Positions 7,347 to 14,642 of a DNA stretch of 15,506 nt are shown here, in pieces; the stretch's first letter is position 1, and the number at the start of each line of letters is the position of its first letter. Source of the stretch: Granulosicoccus sp965367215 (GTDB lineage: Bacteria > Pseudomonadota > Gammaproteobacteria > Granulosicoccales > Granulosicoccaceae); NCBI GenBank assembly GCA_965367215.1, contig CBDUIJ010000115.1:1-15506 (forward strand). The letters run 5' to 3'. Made by a program: the position numbers and the translations under genes. The notes under the pieces are model-generated. The model was not told the DNA's origin, made no database searches, and worked only from the letters and a program-made list of their open reading frames with translations.

Positions 7347-7361
7347 GTGAATATTATGCAC
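7347..7361. promoter_or_regulatory. Lrp-like operator next to the regulator start
   Basis: GTGAATATTATGCAC is palindromic in 6 of 7 arm positions around a central base. Its core ATATTAT fits the AWATTWT core of the known Lrp consensus, with about 11 of 15 positions agreeing overall. It directly abuts the regulator ATG, consistent with autorepression. The reading comes from the consensus, not from binding data. Confidence 0.4.
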
Positions 7362-7410
7362 TCGGGTAGAGGCAATTCGCCAAGAAAGTTTCTTTTCAGG
7401 GGCGATCAGA

Positions 7411-7422
7411 CACAATATTGTG
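7411..7422. promoter_or_regulatory. Perfect 12-bp palindrome in the Lrp/Gate-gene intergenic region
   Basis: CACAATATTGTG is a perfect palindrome with an AATATT core like that of Lrp-family sites. It lies about 53 bp upstream of the GTG start of the Gate-domain gene and about 60 bp from the other Lrp-like site, a spacing that would let one octamer bridge both. Confidence 0.45.
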
Positions 7423-7474
7423 CGGCCTCGCAGGTATCGTAAGGCTCCCTCGACGGACAACGGATTCCAGAAAC

Positions 7475-8431
7475 GTGTCATTTTCAGATTACTGGCGACA
7501 GGCCATGACCTTGTTGCGCGAGACCGTTCAGGTCTACGGGGTTCTGCTGCGCATCATGGTGCCGGCGCTGATCATCGTGAAGGTGCTGCAGGAACTGGGT
7601 GCGCTGGATCTGATGGGCGTGGCGCTGGGTCCAGCCATGGCGCTGGTTGGACTGCCGGCGGTGCTGGGAATCGTCTGGGCGACCACCTTGCTGACCAATA
7701 TGTTCACCGGCATCATCGTGTTCTACGACATTGCCGCCGGTCTGGAACTGACGGTCGAGCAGGTGACCGTGCTGGGTACGATGATGCTGCTGGCCCATTC
7801 CATCCCCATAGAAGGCGCTGTTGCGCGCCGCGCCGGGGTGCCCTGGTGGGTCACCATTGTATTACGGGTAGGAGGTGCCCTGGCACTGGGTAGTCTTCTG
7901 CACCTTGTCTACTCGCGTTTTGACCTGTTGCAGGAGCCTCTGGTTCGAGTGTGGCAGCCTGCTGCCTCTGATGGCAGTCTGCAATCCTGGGTGTTTGCTC
8001 AGTTGCAGACCCTGGCCATGGTTTTCGTGGTGATCCTGTCCTTGATGCTGATGTTGAAGCTGCTGCGCCGTATCGGGCTGGAAAAACTCATTCATATCGC
8101 TCTGACGCCGCTACTACGACTGTTCGGCCTCGGGCGTTCGGCTGCCAATGTCACGGTCATCGGAGTCGCATTGGGACTGACCTACGGTGCCGGCCTGCTG
8201 ATCAAGGATCTGGATGAAGGCACGCTGAGCCGTCGGGACGCCTATATTGCCTTGTGCTTTCTGGGTCTGTTGCACAGCCTGATCGAGGACACCTTGCTGA
8301 TCCTGGCGCTGGGTGCCGACCTGTCGGGTATCCTCTGGGCTCGATTGGTCTTCGGCATCGTGGTGATTGCGATTCTGGCCAGGTTGATGCCGTCACCAGA
8401 GCGACAGCTTGTCGGATCGGGGTCTGCCTGA
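7475..8431 (+). CDS. Nucleoside recognition (Gate) domain membrane protein, substrate unknown
   Basis: This 318-residue protein consists almost wholly of hydrophobic segments, with roughly eight to ten membrane helices. It appears to have two related Gate repeats of about 150 residues each, as in SpmA/SpmB-like proteins and nucleoside or ion transporters. The pseudo-repeat shows in HSIPIE (108-113) and HSLIE (267-271), each preceded by a long helix with TNMFTG- or TYGAG-like glycine motifs. The start is uncertain. GTG at 7475 keeps the polar FSDYWRQAM lead that often precedes the first helix; ATG at 7505 (308 residues) is the alternative, and neither has a strong ribosome binding site. It is divergent from the Lrp-family regulator, which may control it and hints at an amino-acid-related cargo, but no substrate can be assigned. 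Confidence 0.82.
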   Translation: MSFSDYWRQAMTLLRETVQVYGVLLRIMVPALIIVKVLQELGALDLMGVALGPAMALVGLPAVLGIVWATTLLTNMFTGIIVFYDIAAGLELTVEQVTVLGTMMLLAHSIPIEGAVARRAGVPWWVTIVLRVGGALALGSLLHLVYSRFDLLQEPLVRVWQPAASDGSLQSWVFAQLQTLAMVFVVILSLMLMLKLLRRIGLEKLIHIALTPLLRLFGLGRSAANVTVIGVALGLTYGAGLLIKDLDEGTLSRRDAYIALCFLGLLHSLIEDTLLILALGADLSGILWARLVFGIVVIAILARLMPSPERQLVGSGSA

Positions 8432-8449
8432 AGGCGTAATTGCTTCAGG
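8427..8449 (+). terminator. Stem-loop overlapping the stop of the Gate-domain gene
   Basis: CCTGAAG (8427-8433) and CTTCAGG (8443-8449) form a perfect 7-bp stem with a 9-base loop, and the TGA stop lies inside the 5' arm. No T-run follows (TGGATAAATGA), so this may protect the mRNA 3' end or weakly terminate instead of acting as a classical terminator. Confidence 0.35.
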
Positions 8450-8555
8450 TGGATAAATGAAGGTTTCGGAACAGACTGCCGATATCACGAGAAGCGATGC
8501 GCTAATAGAGGATGCAGATGGCACTGCTTTCACATCGCCGTAACAGGACATCTGA

Positions 8556-8597
8556 ATGAAAGAAACCTGTCCAGACGGGCAGAGTTGCAGGCGATGA
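8556..8597 (+). CDS. Candidate 13-residue leader peptide overlapping the GGDEF-EAL gene
   Basis: An ATG at 8556 opens a frame reading MKETCPDGQSCRR and stops at TGA 8595-8597. Upstream, ACAGGA ends seven bases before the ATG, a better ribosome binding site than that of the main gene. Its stop overlaps the ATG of the GGDEF-EAL gene (8594) in the classic ATGA arrangement of translational coupling. A CTGTCC/GGGCAG stem (8567-8582) lies within it. Two cysteines are spaced five residues apart. It is unrecognised, and chance occurrence cannot be excluded because the frame is only 13 codons. Confidence 0.35.
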   Translation: MKETCPDGQSCRR

Positions 8598-10300
8598 GAG
8601 AAACAGCAAACGAAGAGTCAGCCGCGGGCGTGGAGCAAGACTCTGCTCCGGTCTCGTTCGAAGTGCCGCCAGAGACGTTTCAGGCTGAACAGTCGCTCAG
8701 GCAGGAACCTTTTGTGCGGCGAGTATCGCGGACTCGGTCGGATCTGTTGATCATTATCGCGGCATGCGTTGCTCTGGCTTTTTTGTCGAGCACCTTCGAT
8801 GGACTGGAGCATCTGGTTGAGTGGTCGGAACAGTACGAAGAATACGAGCTGGATGAAATTTTCTCACTGTTGATTTTTCTGTCATTTGGCCTGGGCCTGT
8901 TTTCCTGGCGCAGGACGAAGGAACTGAGACAGCAGATTGCCCAGCGCGACCAGACCGAGAATGACATGCGGCATCTGGCCATGCATGACACGCTGACAGG
9001 GCTGCCGAACCGGGCATTGCTGGCGAACCGTCTGGAGCAGGAACTTGCACGCGCAGATCGCGAAAGCACACTACTTGCCGTGTATGCCCTCGATCTTGAC
9101 ATGTTCAAGCGCATCAACGATGTCTATGGGCACGCTACCGGCGATGCCTTGCTGATAGCGGCATCCGAGCGTCTGACATCCGCAGTAAGGAAGATGGACA
9201 CGGTAGCCCGCATGGGGGGCGATGAGTTCGTGATTGTTCAGCCTTGTGAATCCGGGTGTGATCAGGCCACAGCACTGGCGTCGCGTCTGGTCAAGACCAT
9301 GGCTGAACCTTACGAATTGGGTGGACACAAGTTCGTGAGCAGTGTCAGTGTCGGAATTGCATTTTCGAGCAAGGGAAGTCACGACCCTGCCGAGCTGTTG
9401 AGGGCAGCTGATGTGGCGTTGTACCGCGCCAAGGCCGAAGGGCGATCCACGTATCGCTTTTTCGATGAATTCATGGATGAGACACTCAGTCAGCGACAGA
9501 ATCTCGAACGCTGTCTGCGCGATGCAATCGCCAACGCCGAGTTCTCGCTCTACTTTCAGCCTCTCTACACCATCCCTGGTCAGACATTGACCGGTTTCGA
9601 AGCATTGCTGCGTTGGGATAACCCGGAGCTGGGTCGAGTCCCACCAGACAAGTTCATTCCCATCGCCGAGGAAATCGGTGTGATTCAGTCCATTGGTACC
9701 TGGGTGCTGGAAGAGGCCTGCCGCATTGCCGTGGGCTGGGAGCGACCCTTGACGGTTGCGGTGAATGTGTCGCCCATGCAGTTCAAGCAACAGGATCTGG
9801 CCAGATCCTTCAAATCGATCATCACGGAGTCCGGGCTGAATCCCGAGCGCCTCGAGATCGAGATCACCGAAACGGTGCTCATGCAGGATACCGAATCGGT
9901 TTTGAAGGAACTGGGCGAGTTACGCGAGTTTGGTGTACGAATTGCCATGGACGATTTCGGCACCGGTTATTCCAGTCTGAGCTACCTGCGAAAGTTTCCG
10001 TTCGACAAGATCAAGATCGATCGATCCTTCGTGACTCATCTGGAGCAGGACGGAGAGGACTCCGCCATCATCAAGGCGGTGGTAGCCATGGGCAACGGGC
10101 TTGGTATGACCACGCTGGCAGAAGGCGTCGAGACTCAGGATCAGCTCAGGCAGCTCTCTGCGGCAGGGTGCGAATCTGCACAGGGGTATTTTCTGGGTTT
10201 TCCGATGCCCGAAGCCGAAGCGATTGATCTGATCAATGGTTTGCCGGAATCACTGCCTGAGGAGGCACCGCAGCCGATGTCCGAGCGCAAGCGTGCCTGA
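8594..10300 (+). CDS. Membrane-bound GGDEF-EAL protein (cyclic di-GMP synthesis/turnover)
   Basis: This is a 568-residue two-domain enzyme. Two membrane helices (about 50-67 and 89-104) flank a short extracytoplasmic loop of about 20 residues that is very acidic (about 9 Asp/Glu), followed by a charged linker helix. The GGDEF domain (about 125-290) has an intact GGDEF motif (208-212) and an RxxD inhibitory site (RKMD, 199-202) exactly five residues upstream. The EAL domain (about 305-550) keeps every motif: EALLRW (336-341), NVSPMQ (391-396), EITE, DDFGTGYSSL (453-462), KIDRSF, AEGVE (509-513) and QGYFLG (530-535). Both cyclase and phosphodiesterase could therefore be active. I chose the ATG at 8594; a TTG at 8585 is the only extension. 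A 13-codon leader ORF overlaps this ATG. The acidic loop may sense cations or be a simple anchor. Confidence 0.95.
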   Translation: MRETANEESAAGVEQDSAPVSFEVPPETFQAEQSLRQEPFVRRVSRTRSDLLIIIAACVALAFLSSTFDGLEHLVEWSEQYEEYELDEIFSLLIFLSFGLGLFSWRRTKELRQQIAQRDQTENDMRHLAMHDTLTGLPNRALLANRLEQELARADRESTLLAVYALDLDMFKRINDVYGHATGDALLIAASERLTSAVRKMDTVARMGGDEFVIVQPCESGCDQATALASRLVKTMAEPYELGGHKFVSSVSVGIAFSSKGSHDPAELLRAADVALYRAKAEGRSTYRFFDEFMDETLSQRQNLERCLRDAIANAEFSLYFQPLYTIPGQTLTGFEALLRWDNPELGRVPPDKFIPIAEEIGVIQSIGTWVLEEACRIAVGWERPLTVAVNVSPMQFKQQDLARSFKSIITESGLNPERLEIEITETVLMQDTESVLKELGELREFGVRIAMDDFGTGYSSLSYLRKFPFDKIKIDRSFVTHLEQDGEDSAIIKAVVAMGNGLGMTTLAEGVETQDQLRQLSAAGCESAQGYFLGFPMPEAEAIDLINGLPESLPEEAPQPMSERKRA

Positions 10301-10403
10301 ACCCGCCTGACTGCCGTTCCAACCTCTTCAGCTGTGGAGCGCTTGGCTTGTGTCGAATTCAGTGGCTGACTATTCAGAGTATTTCCACGAGAGCTGGAGC
10401 GGC

Positions 10404-10427
10404 TGTCATGAGATCATGCTCATGACA
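10404..10427. promoter_or_regulatory. Perfect 24-bp inverted repeat, probable operator
   Basis: TGTCATGAG (10404-10412) and CTCATGACA (10419-10427) are exact reverse complements with a 6-bp spacer ATCATG. It lies 31 bp before the GTG of the exported hydrolase and over 100 bp after the GGDEF-EAL stop. No T-run follows, which argues against a terminator and for a dimeric regulator site. The regulator is unknown. Confidence 0.5.
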
Positions 10428-10458
10428 TCTGCGGTTCTGGCCTATCAAGGGGTATCTC

Positions 10459-11622
10459 GTGTTTCAGCGTATCACCGGTGTACTCATACTGACCTGGCTC
10501 GCTGCCACCGTATGGGCCGACGAGGGCATCGTATCCGGGTTTCCCGAGCCTCGGGATAACTTCACGACGCACATCGAGGATGTCCGTCGCTATCTACTGC
10601 AGACACAGATGCCGCAGCGTCTGCCCGCAGATGTCGAGTACAACATTCCGTTCGAGATCCCGGCAAATCCGAATGTTGCCTATCGAGGCAAGTACTTGCT
10701 GATTCATGGTCTCAACGATTCACCGGCCGTCTGGCGCGATGCGGCCCGAGAGCTTGCACGGCGCGGCTACGATATCCGGGCGATTCTGCTGCCCGGACAC
10801 GGCAATACGCCGGAAGCCCAGCTTGAGGTGACGTACCAGATGTGGCTGAAAGCTGCCAGGTCGCAGCTTGAATTCTGGCGCAGCGACGATGAGCCGTTTT
10901 TTATTGGCGGCTTTTCACTCGGCGGCGTCATAGCCACCATACTGGCCATCGAATATGAGGGAATCGACGGCCTGCTGCTGTTCTCACCAGCCTATCACAG
11001 CACTCGCAACAATCTGCTTCGATGGGCATCGCTGGTATCGCACGTCAAGCCGTGGGTGTTCGGTGGCATGATCATCGAAGACAATCCGGCTAAATACAAC
11101 TCCATCCCCATCAATGCTGCTGCGCAGTACTACAAGAGCACGCAATATCTACGCGATATCTGGGGTGCGAAGCCGCTGGACATGCCCGTGTTGATGGTGG
11201 CCTCTCTGGATGATTCGGTTGTCAGTGTCGAGCGCGTACGAGGCATTTTCAGGAGGCGATTCTCATCGCCACGAAAGCGCTTGCTGCTCTACGGCAATGG
11301 AGATGTGCAGGCAGGCCCTTCGGAAATCGTGCGAAAGAGTGAGTATCCGGAGTATCGCATTCTGAATCAGGCGCATATGAGCGTTCTGGTGGCGCCGGAC
11401 AATACCTTCTATGGACGGCAGGGGCGGCAGCTGGTGTGCAACGGCAATGAGTGGAAAGTCTTCAGTGCCTGTCTCTATTATCAGAAAGACAATCGCTGGC
11501 GCGGCGCGGAAGGGACGACATCCCCGGATGGGGTGCCGCTGGCGCGAACCACCTTCAATCCGGATTTCGATTTCATCATGCAGCAGTACGATGAGGTGTT
11601 CGGTATTGATGAAGGCCGATAG
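10459..11622 (+). CDS. Exported alpha/beta hydrolase (serine lipase/esterase-like)
   Basis: This is a 387-residue secreted hydrolase. A signal peptide covers residues 1-20 (RITGVLILTWLAATVWA, cleaved before DEG). The alpha/beta hydrolase core shows the oxyanion motif LIHGLNDSP (81-89), the LPGHGNTPE loop (111-119), and the nucleophile elbow GGFSLGG with Ser153. The expected acid is Asp251 or Asp252 (ASLDDSVVS), and His306 lies in NQAHMSV. A C-terminal extension of about 70 residues contains the only two cysteines seen there (Cys327, Cys338), which could form a disulfide in the periplasm. The family resembles serine-aminopeptidase/monoacylglycerol-lipase-like hydrolases, but the substrate cannot be assigned. 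The start is GTG, preceded by AAGGGG six bases upstream. It lies alone in a gap after the c-di-GMP gene, 36 bp before the convergent GntR gene's end. Confidence 0.88.
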   Translation: MFQRITGVLILTWLAATVWADEGIVSGFPEPRDNFTTHIEDVRRYLLQTQMPQRLPADVEYNIPFEIPANPNVAYRGKYLLIHGLNDSPAVWRDAARELARRGYDIRAILLPGHGNTPEAQLEVTYQMWLKAARSQLEFWRSDDEPFFIGGFSLGGVIATILAIEYEGIDGLLLFSPAYHSTRNNLLRWASLVSHVKPWVFGGMIIEDNPAKYNSIPINAAAQYYKSTQYLRDIWGAKPLDMPVLMVASLDDSVVSVERVRGIFRRRFSSPRKRLLLYGNGDVQAGPSEIVRKSEYPEYRILNQAHMSVLVAPDNTFYGRQGRQLVCNGNEWKVFSACLYYQKDNRWRGAEGTTSPDGVPLARTTFNPDFDFIMQQYDEVFGIDEGR

Positions 11623-11665
11623 GGGCTTCGGCAAGGTTGCGGAGCCGAGCTCGAAGGCCCGGCAT

Positions 11666-12343
11666 TCAGCGTCCCGGAGCCTGCAGAATGTCCTTCAGGT
11701 CCGGGCTTGCATTGGCGGGCTCGACGGCAATGCTTCTTTCCAGATGACGCAAGTGGTGCTCGATGCGTTCCATGAGAGTAGCCTCATCGCCTGCTGCAAT
11801 GGCGTCGACAATCAGGGCGTGTTCTTCATCACCACACAGTGGCGCCTGTGAGGCCGAGTACATGCTGATGATCAGAGAGCTGCGCATGACCAGCTCGTTC
11901 AGGAACTCATCGAGCACCTCATTGCCGCACATCTCTCCCAGGATCAAGTGAAATCTGCCCGATAGCCGGATGGCATCCCGGCGATCACTGGATTGTCTGG
12001 CCACATGCTCCTGCTCCACGTGCTCCCGCAGCCGGGCAATGTCCTCGGCGCTGGCCTGGCGCACCACGTTTCTGGCGATGACCAGTTCGATGGCGCGACG
12101 AGCCTGAAAGACATTGCGGGCTTCTTCCGGTGTCGGCGTGGCAATGAATGCGCCACGATTGGGCTCCAGTTTGACAACTTTCTGCGCTTCCAGTGTTGCC
12201 AGAGCTCGTCTGACATGTGCACGATTGCAGTGGTAGATCTCGCAGAGATCCTGTTCCCCCAACTTCACTCCCGCTTTCAAACGGTGCTCGGCAATCGCTT
12301 CGAGAACGCCTACGACGATTGATTGTTCCGGTGCCTGGCTCAT
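11666..12343 (-). CDS. GntR family regulator, FCD (FadR C-terminal) subfamily
   Basis: This is a 225-residue transcriptional regulator. The N-terminal winged helix is about residues 4-70 (LGEQDLCEIYHCNRAHVRRALATLEAQ, then GAFIATP). The all-helical FCD ligand/metal-binding domain follows (about 77-205), with His132 (GRFHLIL), His175 (DEEHALI) and His197 (EHHLRHL). The usual Asp four residues before the first His is Ser here (SGRFH), as in a known subgroup, so metal binding may differ. I chose the ATG at 12343; the frame extends to a TTG at 12358. It is transcribed divergently from the racemase-permease operon across a 206-bp gap containing a 14-bp perfect palindrome with a GT-TA-AC core, a typical FCD target. 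It is probably the repressor of that operon, with a hydantoin or ureide as likely inducer. Confidence 0.92.
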   Translation of the reverse strand: MSQAPEQSIVVGVLEAIAEHRLKAGVKLGEQDLCEIYHCNRAHVRRALATLEAQKVVKLEPNRGAFIATPTPEEARNVFQARRAIELVIARNVVRQASAEDIARLREHVEQEHVARQSSDRRDAIRLSGRFHLILGEMCGNEVLDEFLNELVMRSSLIISMYSASQAPLCGDEEHALIVDAIAAGDEATLMERIEHHLRHLERSIAVEPANASPDLKDILQAPGR

Positions 12344-12485
12344 CGGGGCGTGCTTCAAGTGTCTGATTTAAAGTGGAAATTCTACAGTAAAGGCTCACCC
12401 GGTGGATAGTCCTCCGTTTACGCGTCGAGAACTGTGCATCCGGAATCAAATTGCACCATTAGTGATCATTCACAATAACAGTTGT

Positions 12486-12499
12486 GATTGTTAACAATC
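12486..12499. promoter_or_regulatory. GntR/FCD operator candidate
   Basis: GATTGTTAACAATC is a perfect 14-bp palindrome with TTGT-TA-ACAA at its core, like the GT-N2-AC cores of FCD-type regulators. It overlaps the predicted -35 box of the racemase operon. Further ACAAT/TTGTG copies flank it (12472-12476, 12482-12486, 12500-12504), with CACAA-N6-TTGTG (12471-12486) forming a second, imperfect dyad. Repression by the divergent GntR protein is the simplest reading. Confidence 0.6.
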
Positions 12500-12515
12500 T
12501 TGTGTAGCTTATATG
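12488..12515 (+). promoter_or_regulatory. Predicted promoter of the racemase-permease operon
   Basis: TTGTTA (12488-12493) and TATATG (12510-12515) are 16 bp apart, each matching four of six sigma70 consensus bases. Transcription would start near 12522, about 28 bases before the racemase ATG. The -35 lies inside the perfect palindrome, as expected for a repressed promoter. Confidence 0.45.
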
Positions 12516-12549
12516 ACAATCACTCAGATGAGCCGCACGAGGGCCGAAC

Positions 12550-13248
12550 ATGAAGATTCTGGTAGTCAATCCGAATTCCACTGCGTCGATGACGGACAAG
12601 ATTGCGCAAAGTGCCCGTGACATCGCAGGTCCCGGGGTCGAGATCATCGCGCGAACGGCGGTGGGTTCCCCCGCCAGCATCGAAGGCCACTACGACGAAG
12701 CCATGTCGGTAGGCCCCTTGCTGCACGAAGTCATCGCCGCCGAGAAGGATGGGGTGGATGGCGTCGTGGTGGCCTGCTTCGATGACCCGGGTATCGGGGC
12801 CTGTCGGGAAGTTGCCAGTGGTCCCGTCATGGGCATCTGTGAGGCGGGCATGAAGGCCGCCACCATCCTCGGCACCAGCTTCTCGGTGGTCACCACCTTG
12901 CCGCGTTCGGTGCCCGTCATCGAAGAGCTGGCCCGTCGCTACGGTGTCGATCACTACTGCCGGCGTGTGCGTTCTGCACAGATACCGGTACTGGCGCTGG
13001 AAGAGGAGGGCAGCAACGCTCGGGAACTGGTCAAGGCCGAGATTCTCAGGGCGATTGCGGAGGACCGCTGCGAATCAGTGGTACTCGGTTGTGCGGGTAT
13101 GGCAGACCTGACTCGCTGGCTGAGTGATGAGACCGGAATCCCTGTTATCGATGGGGTGGCCGTGGCAGTGAAATTCGTCGAGGGGCTTGTCAGCGTCGGA
13201 CTCGGCACCAGCAAGGTCTGCGCGTATGCGCAGCCCAATTCCAAGTAA
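12550..13248 (+). CDS. Asp/Glu/hydantoin racemase family protein (probable hydantoin or allantoin racemase)
   Basis: This is a 232-residue cytoplasmic racemase of the two-domain, cofactor-independent Asp/Glu racemase fold, closest to the hydantoin/allantoin racemase branch. The substrate-binding NPNS loop is at 7-10. Both catalytic cysteines are present: Cys76 (VVACFDDPG) and Cys181 (VLGCAGMAD), which abstract and return the alpha proton. The region around GICEAGM (95-101) is also conserved. Length is normal for the family, with no signal peptide. A GAGGG ribosome binding site lies six bases before the ATG. It is the first gene of an operon with an NCS1 permease 15 bp downstream, and is divergent from a GntR/FCD regulator. 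The substrate is most likely a 5-substituted hydantoin or allantoin; hydantoinase or carbamoylase genes are not in this window. Confidence 0.9.
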   Translation: MKILVVNPNSTASMTDKIAQSARDIAGPGVEIIARTAVGSPASIEGHYDEAMSVGPLLHEVIAAEKDGVDGVVVACFDDPGIGACREVASGPVMGICEAGMKAATILGTSFSVVTTLPRSVPVIEELARRYGVDHYCRRVRSAQIPVLALEEEGSNARELVKAEILRAIAEDRCESVVLGCAGMADLTRWLSDETGIPVIDGVAVAVKFVEGLVSVGLGTSKVCAYAQPNSK

Positions 13249-13263
13249 ACCGGAGATACAGAC

Positions 13264-14625
13264 ATGAGTACTACGGCGGAGCAGGTAATCAATGAACACT
13301 CTGTAGGAGTGGTCGAGCAGAAGGGCATGGGGGAAGAATCCCTGGCGCCCCAGAAAACGCGAATCATGGGGCAGTGGTCCTACCTGTTCGCCTGGTTGGG
13401 TGGCTGTGTCTCGATAGGCACTTTCACCGTCGGTTCAGGGCTGGTAGGAACCCTGAACCTGTTGCAGACCGTGATCGCGATTGCCATTGGTTGTACGGTC
13501 ATCGGTATTGCACTGACCATCAACGGTGCCGCCGGACACAAGTACGGTATTCCCTTCATGGTGCAGGCTCGCAGTGCCTTCGGTTTCTCCGGCAGCCGCA
13601 TGCCGGCGCTGGTGCGCAGTGTGCCGGCGATTGTCTGGTTCGGGTTTCAGAGCTGGATTGGTGCCGGTGCCCTGAATCTGGTGTCAGCCACGTTGTTCGG
13701 ATTCGACAACATCGTGTTCTTCTTCATCGGCTTCCAGTTTCTGCAGATTCTGCTGTCGATCATGGGATTCCACGGCATCAAATGGCTCGAGAACATCGGC
13801 TCGGTTTTCATCATCGGTTCGCTGGCCTATATGTTCTTCAGCGTCATTGACAAGTACGGCGAGCAGATATCAACCAATCTGGTCAATGTCGAAGGTACCT
13901 GGGGAGCGCCATTCTGGGCTGCCACCATGCTCTTTCTGGGCGTCTACAGCACCATGATGCTCAATGTTTCCGACTACTCTCGGGAACTGGAAACCCGGGT
14001 ATCGAAGTTTCGTCAGGTGGTGATCTACGCCAATTCGATTCTGCCGGCAACCTTGTTCATGGGCCTGATCGGACTGATGGTATCGGGTGCTACCGGTGAA
14101 GTGGACCCCATCAAGGTGTTCTCCAGTGCGGTTGACAACAAGCCGCTGTTGATCATCACACTGCTGTTCATCGCCTTTGCCCAGGTGACCACCAATGTAC
14201 TGAACAATGTCATCCCACCGGCCTATGCGCTGATGGATGTCTTCGGGCTGAGCTTCAAGAAGTCTGCTGTTGCCGTCGGTTTGCTGGCTTTCTGTACCTT
14301 TCCCTGGGAACTGGTGAAGGATGAATCCGCCGCCGGCCTGAGCCTCTTCATCCAGACGTACTCCGCTTTTCTGGGACCCATCTTCGCGATACTGGTGGTG
14401 GACTACTACATCGTGCGCAAGCGCACCCTGGATCTTGAAAAGTTCTATGACGAAAAAGGCCCCTATAGCGGTATCAACTGGGCAGGCTTCATTGCCGCAT
14501 TCGTCGGGGTCGTTGTTGCATTGATATTCTCCAGCGTTTCCTGGTATGCCAGCCTGATTCCCGCCGGCCTGACCTACTACGTGCTGATAAATACGCTGCC
14601 TTCGGCGGCTCGGTTCAAGAGCTGA
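13264..14625 (+). CDS. NCS1 family nucleobase/hydantoin:cation symporter (Mhp1-like)
   Basis: This is a 453-residue, roughly 12-helix inner-membrane symporter of the NCS1 family (cytosine permease, allantoin permease, hydantoin transporter Mhp1). By alignment with Mhp1, Trp125 and Gln129 (VWFGFQSWIG) match its substrate-contacting Trp117 and Gln121; Ala306, Thr309 and Thr310 fall at its sodium-site residues; and Asn315 falls at Asn318. The family motif NVSDYSR is at 234-240. The equivalent of Mhp1 Trp220 (near 226-228, GVY) does not appear to be Trp, so the ligand pocket may differ; this alignment is mine and tentative. GGAG lies eight bases before the ATG. It follows the racemase by 15 bp and is surely co-transcribed. 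It probably imports the racemase's substrate. Confidence 0.92.
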   Translation: MSTTAEQVINEHSVGVVEQKGMGEESLAPQKTRIMGQWSYLFAWLGGCVSIGTFTVGSGLVGTLNLLQTVIAIAIGCTVIGIALTINGAAGHKYGIPFMVQARSAFGFSGSRMPALVRSVPAIVWFGFQSWIGAGALNLVSATLFGFDNIVFFFIGFQFLQILLSIMGFHGIKWLENIGSVFIIGSLAYMFFSVIDKYGEQISTNLVNVEGTWGAPFWAATMLFLGVYSTMMLNVSDYSRELETRVSKFRQVVIYANSILPATLFMGLIGLMVSGATGEVDPIKVFSSAVDNKPLLIITLLFIAFAQVTTNVLNNVIPPAYALMDVFGLSFKKSAVAVGLLAFCTFPWELVKDESAAGLSLFIQTYSAFLGPIFAILVVDYYIVRKRTLDLEKFYDEKGPYSGINWAGFIAAFVGVVVALIFSSVSWYASLIPAGLTYYVLINTLPSAARFKS

Positions 14626-14642
14626 GAGTTTGTTCTTGCGAT

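Noticed and set aside
9071..9790. 239-codon frame antisense to the GGDEF-EAL gene
   Set aside because: The sense strand carries all catalytic motifs; the antisense frame shows no family features.
10350..10559. 69-codon frame before the exported hydrolase
   Set aside because: It overlaps the hydrolase gene in another frame, covers the 24-bp dyad and has no ribosome binding site or family signal.
13374..13850. 158-codon frame inside the permease gene in another frame
   Set aside because: Arg/His/Cys-rich composition typical of a frame-shifted membrane protein gene; the NCS1 reading is unambiguous.
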